Shown here: positions 7,217 to 14,149 of the stretch, piece by piece
Position numbering within the stretch: the stretch's first letter is position 1
Layout of the letters: every line of letters begins with the position of its first letter
The notes under the pieces: generated by a model
Database searches by the model: none
Seen by the model: the letters and a program-made list of their open reading frames with translations, nothing else
Told to the model about the DNA's origin: nothing
Source of the DNA: Candidatus Aminicenantota bacterium
GTDB lineage: Bacteria > Acidobacteriota > Aminicenantia > Aminicenantales > Saccharicenantaceae
NCBI GenBank assembly: GCA_026393955.1
Contig: JAPKZE010000250.1
Coordinates: 1-20,546, forward strand
Direction of reading: 5' to 3'
Length of the DNA: 20,546 nucleotides
Translations under genes and position numbers: made by a program

Positions 7217-8932
7217 ATGAATTTCAAACGCCTCGTCCCGCTCGGCGGGACCCTCATCCTGGCCGTCCTGCTGGCCGGGCACCTGTCCACGGCCTCCGGC
7301 CCACCCGCCGGCGACGCCGACAGCGCCGGGGAGGGCTGCACGTCCATCCTCGTCGGCAAGCTGGCCTCGACCGACGGCTCGGTCATGACCACGCACACTT
7401 GCGACTGCGGCACGTGCGACTGGACCTGGCGGCACGTCCCGGCGGCCGACCATAAGCCCGGCTCGACCCGCAAGGTCTATCACGTCTCCCAGTACAAGAC
7501 CTGGCCGCCCTCCGAGGGCCTCAAGTGGGACCTCTATAAGCAGGATTTCACCGGCCTCGAGATCCCCGAAGTCGCCCACACCTACGCCTATCACCACGGC
7601 ATGTTCGGCTATATGAACGAGAAGCAGGTCTCGATCGGCGAGTCGACCATCGGCTGCCAGCGCAAGATGCAGAATCCGACGCCGGCGGCCAAGCTCGACC
7701 TGAGCATGCTGACCCTGCTCGGCATCGAGCGGGCGGCCACGGCCCGCGAGGCCGTCCAGGTCATGGGCTCGCTGGCCGAGAAGTACGGCTACGGCGTTCA
7801 CGACGACGGCGAGATGCTGGCCGTCGCCGACGCCAACGAGGCCTGGATCTTCGAGATCTGCCCCGCCGGCCCGCTCTGGACGCCGGACAGCGGCAAGCCC
7901 GGCGCCGTCTGGGCCGCCCAGCGCGTCCCCGACGACGAGGTCAGCGTCTGCCCCAACGAGTCGCGCATCGGCGAGATCGATCTGACCAAGAAGGACTTCT
8001 TCATGGCCTCTTCGAACGTCGTCTCGCTGGCCGTCGAGATGGGCTACTACGATCCGAAGAGCGGCAAGCCCTTCAGCTTCAAGCGGGCCTATTCGCCGGT
8101 CGAAGGATCGGCGGCGAGCACCAACGGCCGCATCCAGCGGCTGTGGCGCTTCTTCGACCTGGTCGCGCCGTCCCAGAAGCTCAAGCCCGAGACGCCCAAC
8201 ATGGACCTCCCCTTCTCGGTCAAGCCCGACAAGAAGATCTCCGTCGGGGACGTCATGGCCATGACGAGGGACCGGAGCTACGGCACGCCGTTCGATCCCG
8301 TCCAGGGCATCCGGGGCGGACCGTTCAAGAACCCGAACTACTACCGCGCGACCCGGGTCATCGACCACGGCCTGGCCGAGTATTCCACAGTCACCCAGAG
8401 CCGGGCCGGCCTCCCCGATCCGATCGGCGGCATCGTCTGGATCGCCTTCGGTTCCCAGGACACCTCCTGTTACATGCCGCTCTACGCGGGCATGACCGAG
8501 ATCCCCAAGTCCTTCATGGTCGGCGACCACTGGACCTTCAGCCGCGATTCGGTCCGCTGGGCCTTCGACTACACCGATTTCCACGTCCAGGTCGCTTATT
8601 CCGAGGCCATCAAGGACGTCCAGGCGGCCCAGGCCAAGTACGAGACCGAGCTCATCCAGCGCATCCCCGAGATCGACGAGCAGGCCCTGGCCCTCTACAA
8701 GAAGAAGCCGGCCAAGGCCGCGGAGTTCCTGACCGGCTTCAGCCTCAACAACGCGACCACCGTGACCAACGCCTGGTGGAAGCTCGGCGACGACCTGCTG
8801 GTCAAGTACAACCGGCTCTATCTCTACAACGCCGAGAAGCGCGGCTTCTCGCGCGGCCAGCCGGCCACCCCCGACTGGTGGAAAAAGGCGGTCCGGGCCT
8901 TCGACATCCTCATGGAACCGGACAAGAAATGA
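7217..8932 (+). CDS. Secreted C69 family dipeptidase, second tandem copy
   Basis: The ATG at 7217 follows AAAAGGAG with six-base spacing and yields 571 residues. The frame stays open far upstream, but the RBS and signal peptide fix this start. The signal peptide (1-27) is followed by GEGCTSILVG, giving nucleophile Cys41. The sequence aligns along its whole length with the preceding gene, sharing ASTDGSVM, RHVPAADHKPG, PNESRIGEIDL, MDLPFSVKPD and the C-terminal NAWWKLGDDL segment. The extra cysteine pair is kept (Cys64 and Cys67, CGTC), with another at Cys62. Synonymous positions have diverged, so the duplication is not recent. The two copies probably differ in dipeptide preference, which the sequence does not reveal. 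It is followed 11 bases later by the DUF6305-like gene. Confidence 0.9.
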   Translation: MNFKRLVPLGGTLILAVLLAGHLSTASGPPAGDADSAGEGCTSILVGKLASTDGSVMTTHTCDCGTCDWTWRHVPAADHKPGSTRKVYHVSQYKTWPPSEGLKWDLYKQDFTGLEIPEVAHTYAYHHGMFGYMNEKQVSIGESTIGCQRKMQNPTPAAKLDLSMLTLLGIERAATAREAVQVMGSLAEKYGYGVHDDGEMLAVADANEAWIFEICPAGPLWTPDSGKPGAVWAAQRVPDDEVSVCPNESRIGEIDLTKKDFFMASSNVVSLAVEMGYYDPKSGKPFSFKRAYSPVEGSAASTNGRIQRLWRFFDLVAPSQKLKPETPNMDLPFSVKPDKKISVGDVMAMTRDRSYGTPFDPVQGIRGGPFKNPNYYRATRVIDHGLAEYSTVTQSRAGLPDPIGGIVWIAFGSQDTSCYMPLYAGMTEIPKSFMVGDHWTFSRDSVRWAFDYTDFHVQVAYSEAIKDVQAAQAKYETELIQRIPEIDEQALALYKKKPAKAAEFLTGFSLNNATTVTNAWWKLGDDLLVKYNRLYLYNAEKRGFSRGQPATPDWWKKAVRAFDILMEPDKK

Positions 8933-8943
8933 AGGAGACCCTC

Positions 8944-9594
8944 ATGAACAAGAAAACACTTTTCGGACTGGCCGCCGCGGCGGTCCTGGCCGCGACCTTC
9001 CTTGTCGCCGGGCAAGCCCCGCCCAAGGTCGGACTGCCCGTCCTGACGACCTCGGCCGGCCAGAGCACGGACGTCACGACCCTCAATATCGTTCTCGACG
9101 AGGCCGGCATCACCTACGATTACTGCGACGTCCCGACCCCGGAGATGGTGGCCGACGGCGTCGGCCTGGGCGGCCGCGAGTCCGGCCCGGGCTTCCACGT
9201 CGAGAGCACGACGGACCCGTCCAAGTACCCCGCCGGGACCCCCTACAAGGCCGTCGTTTTCGCCATCGGCGCCAGCCTCAAGGGCATGGGCGCCTCGGGC
9301 CTGACCCTCGACAGCGAAGAGGCGCGGATCAAGAAGGTCCTCGATCTCTGCAAGCAAAAAAAGATCTTCGTCATGGCCGTCCACATCGGCGGTGAGTCCA
9401 AGCGCGGCCCGGCCGGCAGCGACAACGAGCGGATGATCGACGCCGTGGCCCCGTACGCCGATTACCTGGTGGTGACCAAGGACAGCAACAAGGACGGGCG
9501 CTTCACCAAGCTGGCCCAGGCCAAGAAGATCCCGCTGGCCGAGATCGAGTACGCCCTGGGCCTGGTCGAGATCGTCAAGCAGGTCTTCCAATGA
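8944..9594 (+). CDS. Secreted DUF6305-like protein of unknown function
   Basis: This 216-residue protein has a clear signal peptide (1-23, ending near VAGQA). The ATG follows AAGGAG with six-base spacing, and that RBS overlaps the stop of the second C69 gene. The mature part opens with PVLTTSAGQSTDV, which I recognise as the conserved start of the DUF6305 family. It continues with a pattern like a Rossmann or flavodoxin-type alpha/beta fold: KAVVFAIGASLKGMGASG, then KKIFVMAVHIGGESKRG, then ADYLVVTKDSNKDGRF. No catalytic residues can be assigned. As the last gene of the transporter-peptidase operon it may bind a small product of the hydrolases or act as an accessory protein; this is inference. 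The family call rests on recalled motifs, not on a search. Confidence 0.75.
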   Translation: MNKKTLFGLAAAAVLAATFLVAGQAPPKVGLPVLTTSAGQSTDVTTLNIVLDEAGITYDYCDVPTPEMVADGVGLGGRESGPGFHVESTTDPSKYPAGTPYKAVVFAIGASLKGMGASGLTLDSEEARIKKVLDLCKQKKIFVMAVHIGGESKRGPAGSDNERMIDAVAPYADYLVVTKDSNKDGRFTKLAQAKKIPLAEIEYALGLVEIVKQVFQ

Positions 9595-9622
9595 GACCGG
9601 CGCCGCCCGCCGGCTTTCGGGC

Positions 9623-10546
9623 CTAACGGATGGCCCGAGCCGCCAGAGCGACGGCTGCGTCCGGGCCCGGTCCGACGGCGAGGATGAGGCGGCTCCCCGC
9701 CTCCGCGAAGGCGGCAGAACGGCCTTTCCCGTCGAGATAAAGAGGAAAGTCCGGGCCGCGGACCTCGGCCTTCTTGAACCGGTCCCCGCCTCGAAGAAAG
9801 GTCTCCAGTTCCGCCCAGGCCTTGACCCGGGCCTCTGCGGACCCGTAATCCAGGATGATCAGGAAAGCGCCTTCCTCATAGTCCCCTTTGACCGCCTCGG
9901 CGAAGCCCAGGCCGCGGGCCGTATAAAAGGGATAGACGTTGTTGAGCCCCAGGAGACCCTTGAGGTATTTGACGCTCTGCGGCCTCAAACCCGTAACCGG
10001 CAGGGCAGCCACGAGGTCCGGGACCTGGTCGATCTTCTCCCCGATCTTCGCGTCGACAGCGCGGCTGACGGCCCGCAAGCCCTCGAGGGTCGGCGGCGTC
10101 GCATCGAAGCCCGTCAGGGTCACGAGGAACCGGCCGGCCCAGAAATTCAGGTAGTAGTCCTCGAGCTCGGCTCCGAGGCCGAGAGCGACGACCGTCCCAT
10201 GTCCGGACCTCTTGAAGGTGAAGAGGCCATAAGCGGCGGCCGGCGTCTCCATCTCGAAGATCTCGAGCGAAACGGACTTCCCCGCCAAGCTTTGGTAGTC
10301 CTGCACGACGACGCGCCGGAAGCCGTATTCCAGGTAGATCTCGGCCCCGCCGTCGATATAGGTGAAGAGGTCCTCCCCGGTGAATTCCTGGGGCTCGCCG
10401 TCCCTCGACCAGCCCGGAGCGTCGCCGTCGGCCGGAAGAAGGCCCCGGAGAGTCCCTTGGCCTTCGCGGCCCCGGGCCGTCCAGGCGCCTGCCAAGAGGA
10501 TGGCGGCCAGGGCCAACGCCGGGCCCCATCGCCCGGTCGTGCTCAT
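9623..10546 (-). CDS. Secreted DUF6599-like protein
   Basis: This 307-residue protein has a signal peptide (about 1-25). GLLPADGDAPGW is followed by the hallmark YIDGGAEIYLEYGF at 63-76, typical of DUF6599. Later segments (FEMETPAAAYGLFTF, NFWAGRFLVTL) fit a small mixed alpha/beta exported protein. GGAG about eight bases upstream supports the ATG at 10546. The family has no known biochemical role. It is the last gene of the minus-strand operon, 31 bases after the DUF362 gene. Its 3' end faces the DUF6305-like gene across a 28-base convergent gap with no clear terminator. The family assignment is by remembered motif. Confidence 0.75.
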   Translation of the reverse strand: MSTTGRWGPALALAAILLAGAWTARGREGQGTLRGLLPADGDAPGWSRDGEPQEFTGEDLFTYIDGGAEIYLEYGFRRVVVQDYQSLAGKSVSLEIFEMETPAAAYGLFTFKRSGHGTVVALGLGAELEDYYLNFWAGRFLVTLTGFDATPPTLEGLRAVSRAVDAKIGEKIDQVPDLVAALPVTGLRPQSVKYLKGLLGLNNVYPFYTARGLGFAEAVKGDYEEGAFLIILDYGSAEARVKAWAELETFLRGGDRFKKAEVRGPDFPLYLDGKGRSAAFAEAGSRLILAVGPGPDAAVALAARAIR

Positions 10547-10577
10547 CTCATCACTCCCCCCGTCGCTTTCGCTTCCC

Positions 10578-11450
10578 TTAATAGTAGTAGTCTTCCTTGA
10601 GCGTGACCTTGTCCAGGTCCATCAGTCCCAGGCCTTGTTCCGAGGCTTTCTTGATCTGGACGATATCGGCCGGCTTCAGGCCCCAGAGCGAAGCGCAATA
10701 GGCGTCGATGGCCACGCGGTCCGTGCCCACGATCACTTTCTGCGGGGTGAAGATCTGGCCCGGTCCGAAGGGCCCGTTGGAGACGATGAATTCCGTCGCG
10801 TCGACGACGTTGAGGGCCGGCTTCACGACCTGGTTCAAGTCGACGATGGACTGGTCGAGGTGGGCGATGTCGTCGGGGTCCGTCTTCCAGTTCGGCTTGT
10901 GGAAGGTCCGGTTGTTCTCCGGCGAATTCAGGCCCATGAGGTTCTTCAGCGCTCCGGTGAACTTATTCCCGGCATGGTCCTTGGTGATGGGCATGTTGAT
11001 GAGCCGGTCGTACTCGAAGTACGCGGCCAGGATCCGCGCCTCCTTGAGGGCGACGCCCTTGGGAATGGGGACGGGTTGGAACAGGGCTTCGTCCTTCTCG
11101 AACAGGCGGAGCCCGACGCCCTCGGCGTCGCAGACGGCCTTGAGCCCGGTGTCCTCCCATTGCTTGACCGGCTGCCAGCTCAGGCAGTCGATCCTGGCGG
11201 CGCCGACCTTCTTGCAGAGGCCGATGACGGTCCGGAGGACCTCCGGCTTCGTGTGCGTGCCCGGATGACGGCTCTGGACGTTCGCGAGCAGGGCGACCTT
11301 CGTGCCCTTCTGGACGAAGACCTTCATCCCTCCGGCCAGGGCGATCGCCTTGCCCGCCGCCTTGCCGTAATCCTCGCCGATGCCCACGCCGACGACCGTC
11401 GGCTTGGTCAGCGGGGCGGCGCCCGAGGCCGCTAAGAGGGCTTGGCCCAT
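10578..11450 (-). CDS. DUF362 domain protein, N-terminus uncertain
   Basis: From the ATG at 11450 the product is 290 residues. DUF362 signatures are clear: YDRLINMPITKDH, KFTGALKNLMG (about 163-173) and TDRVAIDAYCASLWG near the C-terminus. The ferredoxin-like CxxCxxC cluster found in some members is absent. Family members are often exported and their function is poorly known. The start is doubtful. There is no convincing ribosome-binding site, and the first residues (MGQALLAASGAAP) look like the end of a signal peptide. The hydrophobic stretch continues upstream in the same frame (GAGLTLA) into the 3' end of the carboxypeptidase gene, where no ATG, GTG or TTG is available. Either translation is coupled to the upstream stop eight bases away, or a frameshift has removed the true N-terminus. 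Confidence 0.8.
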   Translation of the reverse strand: MGQALLAASGAAPLTKPTVVGVGIGEDYGKAAGKAIALAGGMKVFVQKGTKVALLANVQSRHPGTHTKPEVLRTVIGLCKKVGAARIDCLSWQPVKQWEDTGLKAVCDAEGVGLRLFEKDEALFQPVPIPKGVALKEARILAAYFEYDRLINMPITKDHAGNKFTGALKNLMGLNSPENNRTFHKPNWKTDPDDIAHLDQSIVDLNQVVKPALNVVDATEFIVSNGPFGPGQIFTPQKVIVGTDRVAIDAYCASLWGLKPADIVQIKKASEQGLGLMDLDKVTLKEDYYY

Positions 11451-11458
11451 GGCCAGCG

Positions 11459-12778
11459 TCAGCCCGGCGCCGGACGGACCGACGGCTTGGTCTTCGCGGC
11501 CGTGGCTCGCCGGGCGCGGTCCCTTCTTTCGACGATCCGGGGACGGACAGGCAGGGGATGATCGAGGGCGTAACGGGCCAGATAGAGCATGGCCGGCAGG
11601 TTCTCCTGGAAGACGGCTCCGATCGCGGCCTCGTCGTTGAAAAACCCGCCGTGATCGATATCGACGGGCTGGAGCTCGACCGTAAAGGCGGGGGCGCCGC
11701 GGAGGCTGTAGGCCCAGTCGGCGGTATCTCCATTGGTGACGTACAGCGTCCGCGACGCCTGCCCGTGCGTGTAGACCGTCCCCTGGACAGCGGCCATCAG
11801 TCCGGCCATGGCCGCGGCGATGGTCCCGAGCTCGGCATCTTCCGGAGCCGGAGCGGCCGTGTAGCCCCAGGGGTAGAGGATGTATTGGCCGTAGCTATGG
11901 AACGAGATCAGGGCCCGGAAATCGATGCCCACGCTCGCGAAGAGCGTCCGGACGGCGGCCGTCTCCGGTTCCGAGAAAGGTCCGGTCCCCCGATAGACGT
12001 CCGAGCCCGGATAGCCGCTCGACCCCTCGTTGTCGATGCCCCAGGCGCAGCCGTAGTTCCGGTTGATGTCGACGCCGAAGGTGCCGTCCGCGTTGGCCCG
12101 CCGGTTCTTGCGCCAGTAGCGGTAGACATGGATGCTGTATTCGAGACCGTCCGGATTGACGATGGGAACGATCCAGATCTCGCTCGCATCGACGAGGGCG
12201 CGGACCTGGGGATCGAGGTCGTAGTTGTCGAGAAGGTACTTCCCGAACAGGTACGGCACTTCGACCGAGATCCATTCGCGGGCGTGGTGGCAGCCCGTGA
12301 GGAGGACCGCCGGCTCGTTTTCGTTCGCCGCGGCGTTATCGCTGATCTTCAGCGCCAGGATCTTGCGCTTCTCGAGCGTCTCGCCGATCTCCAGGACGCT
12401 GGCCAGCCCGGGATGGTCCCGTTCGAGGATCCTCAGGTCGGTCTCGAGCTCCATAGTGCTGTGATAGGCCCCGTTGATCCCCCCGGCCGCGCTCAAACCC
12501 TCGGACGACGTCCTCAGGAAGCGGCCTGTTTCGAAGTCGTACCCGACCCCCAGCGCGGCGAGCGCCGCGATCTCGCCCGGGGAGGCGACGATATAGACGC
12601 GTCCGTCCTTGCGCATGAGAAGGTCGAGCCCTTTCCGTCCGAGCCCGGCCGCCGCGAAATCCCGTTCGGCGACGCTGATGATCTGGTCCGCCTGACCGGC
12701 GGCCGGCGCGACCGGAGGCGCCAGCACGGCGAGGGCGGCCAGACCCAGAACGATCGCCGTTGTTTTCATCAGGCGCAT
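11459..12778 (-). CDS. Secreted M14 zinc carboxypeptidase
   Basis: This 439-residue protein has a signal peptide (1-27, ending APAAG) and a propeptide-like region to about residue 100. The catalytic domain has the full carboxypeptidase A set: HHAREW with zinc ligands His165 and Glu168, the substrate-binding DINRNYG region (238-243), the third ligand His294 in SFHSYGQ, and catalytic Glu369 in FTVELQP. It should remove C-terminal amino acids from peptides outside the cytoplasm. AGGAGGGG just upstream supports the ATG at 12778; a second ATG at 12769 is possible. The C-terminal tail after residue 405 is rich in arginine and lysine (ERRDRARRATAAK) and not obviously part of the fold. It lies 21 bases behind the outer-membrane protein gene and eight bases before the DUF362 start, which suggests translational coupling. 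Confidence 0.92.
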   Translation of the reverse strand: MRLMKTTAIVLGLAALAVLAPPVAPAAGQADQIISVAERDFAAAGLGRKGLDLLMRKDGRVYIVASPGEIAALAALGVGYDFETGRFLRTSSEGLSAAGGINGAYHSTMELETDLRILERDHPGLASVLEIGETLEKRKILALKISDNAAANENEPAVLLTGCHHAREWISVEVPYLFGKYLLDNYDLDPQVRALVDASEIWIVPIVNPDGLEYSIHVYRYWRKNRRANADGTFGVDINRNYGCAWGIDNEGSSGYPGSDVYRGTGPFSEPETAAVRTLFASVGIDFRALISFHSYGQYILYPWGYTAAPAPEDAELGTIAAAMAGLMAAVQGTVYTHGQASRTLYVTNGDTADWAYSLRGAPAFTVELQPVDIDHGGFFNDEAAIGAVFQENLPAMLYLARYALDHPLPVRPRIVERRDRARRATAAKTKPSVRPAPG

Positions 12779-12799
12779 GATCCCCTCCTCGCCATGAGG

Positions 12800-14032
12800 T
12801 CACTCCCGGAAGATGTATCGGCAAGACAGCGCGATCCGGCCGGCCCTGAGGTCCCGGCCCGACCCGCTTTCCCGCCCGACCGCGCCCGAGAGATCGATGG
12901 CGATCTTCCGGAACTCGAGACCGGCACCGAACGTCAGCCGGAGATACGTCGAATGGACGGCGGCCATGGGCTGCGGGTCGATCGAGAAGCCCACACGCAG
13001 GGGGATCCGGGACGGCTGGCCCGAGGACCCGGCCCTGGCCAGATACTGGATGCCCGCTCCCGCTTTGACGATATCCCGGAACGTCCGGACGAGCGGCTCG
13101 TCGAAAGAGGTCGCCTCGTAGCGGGACCAGCCGAACCAGGCCGCCTCCGCGGCCAGGCTCCAGGCCTGCGCGAGTCTGTAGGAGAGACCGGTCCCGACGA
13201 CCCAGGGCTGGCGGTAGGTGTTCGTCGCTGCGGCGTCGATGCGGATGTCCGTACCCTCGACCGGGACCTCGTAGCGGAGGAGGCTCTCGGCGGCCCCTTC
13301 CTTGACGTAAGGCGAGCGGACGACCAGGGCCGCCGTCAGCCCGGCGGTCGCCGCCCACGTGAGCCCGGCGTTGGCATAGAGGCCCTGGAAGGTCTCGTGT
13401 TTGTCGTCGGTGATGGTCACGACGCGCAGGATGTCGGCCGTCTGTTCGACGGTCGTTCGATCGAGCTTCCCTGTGGCGTAGTTCAGCCCGATCCCCAAGG
13501 ACAGGCCCCAGGGGAGGCGCCGGGCCACCCCGGCATGCAGGACGCGGAGATAGCCCGTCTGCTCGAAGGTCAGCTGATAGCCCCCGTCGGCGATGACGAT
13601 CCCGGGCCGGCCGTAGCTTTCCGGCGCGGCCAGGGCTAGGGCGAAGGCCCAGGCCCCGCGGCGGTAGGCCAGGCCGCCGTGGTCGATGCCGAAGACGCCG
13701 GCCGAGAGGTTGCTTATCGATTCGACGGGTCCCGTGTTCACGAGCGCGTACCGGAACATGGACGCCGCCCCGTAGGAAGCCGAGAGGGACGCCGACAGTC
13801 GCGGCAGGCTCAGCAGGAGGGCCGGGTTGGCCAGAGACGCCGAGACGTCCCAGGCCCAGGCGAACTGGGTCCCGCCCAGGCCGACGGAGGGGGCCGAGGG
13901 AGCCCCGAACGTATTCCAAGTCCCGAGCGGGGCTTCGTCCTCGTACTGGCCGACAACGAGCTGGGCGGAAGCGGCGCCCCGAGCGAAAAGGACCCCGGCC
14001 AGGAGGGCGATCGGAAAGAGCTTTCTCTTCAC
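12800..14032 (-). CDS. Outer-membrane beta-barrel protein, PorV/PorQ or OmpP1/FadL-like
   Basis: This 410-residue protein starts at a GTG with GGAG five bases upstream. It has a signal peptide ending GAASAQ (about 1-23). After the leader comes DVSASLANPALLL, the N-terminal pattern of PorV/FadL-like proteins, followed by repeated amphipathic beta-strands rich in Gly, Tyr and Leu. The C-terminus (ALSCRYIFRE) fits a last strand with a short tail. Such proteins act as outer-membrane channels or as shuttles for secreted surface proteins; I cannot tell which. It is first in an operon with the M14 carboxypeptidase, so a role in uptake of degradation products or in placing the peptidase on the surface is possible but inferred. 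Confidence 0.8.
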   Translation of the reverse strand: MKRKLFPIALLAGVLFARGAASAQLVVGQYEDEAPLGTWNTFGAPSAPSVGLGGTQFAWAWDVSASLANPALLLSLPRLSASLSASYGAASMFRYALVNTGPVESISNLSAGVFGIDHGGLAYRRGAWAFALALAAPESYGRPGIVIADGGYQLTFEQTGYLRVLHAGVARRLPWGLSLGIGLNYATGKLDRTTVEQTADILRVVTITDDKHETFQGLYANAGLTWAATAGLTAALVVRSPYVKEGAAESLLRYEVPVEGTDIRIDAAATNTYRQPWVVGTGLSYRLAQAWSLAAEAAWFGWSRYEATSFDEPLVRTFRDIVKAGAGIQYLARAGSSGQPSRIPLRVGFSIDPQPMAAVHSTYLRLTFGAGLEFRKIAIDLSGAVGRESGSGRDLRAGRIALSCRYIFRE

Positions 14033-14049
14033 CCAAGCTCCACGGCGCG

Positions 14050-14058
14050 ATTATAGCA
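14050..14058 (-). promoter_or_regulatory. Extended -10 promoter of the outer-membrane protein/carboxypeptidase operon
   Basis: TGCTATAAT on the minus strand is a perfect extended -10 element. No good -35 box is seen 16-18 bases upstream, as expected where an extended -10 suffices. The predicted start near 14043 leaves about 11 leader bases before the GTG, with the GGAG ribosome-binding site inside them. Confidence 0.6.
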
Positions 14059-14091
14059 CAGGCGCGGCCGCGGCGTCCCGACCGTGAGGGT

Positions 14092-14119
14092 TTGGCATCG
14101 CGGCCGGAAGTGTGATAGA
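14092..14119 (+). promoter_or_regulatory. Candidate promoter of the heparinase-like gene
   Basis: TTGGCA (14092-14097) and GATAGA (14114-14119) are separated by 16 bases, with TGT immediately before the -10 hexamer. It is divergent from, and does not overlap, the minus-strand promoter at 14058-14050. The -10 box is imperfect. Confidence 0.4.
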
Positions 14120-14149
14120 AAAAAACAGCCGTCCGAGAGGAGAACGATC

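Noticed and set aside
4118..8584. Long minus-strand open frames (about 500-550 codons) opposite the M14 and C69 genes
   Set aside because: They show the same antisense composition artefact. They overlap well-supported plus-strand genes and contain no recognisable motifs.
9595..9622. Possible bidirectional terminator between the convergent operons
   Set aside because: Only short GC stems (CCGGC/GCCGG and GCCCG/CGGGC) with large loops are present and no T-tract, so an intrinsic terminator is not supported.
11558..13639. 693-codon plus-strand frame opposite the carboxypeptidase and barrel genes
   Set aside because: It spans two real minus-strand genes and their junction, and has an acidic/arginine-biased sequence with no domain pattern.
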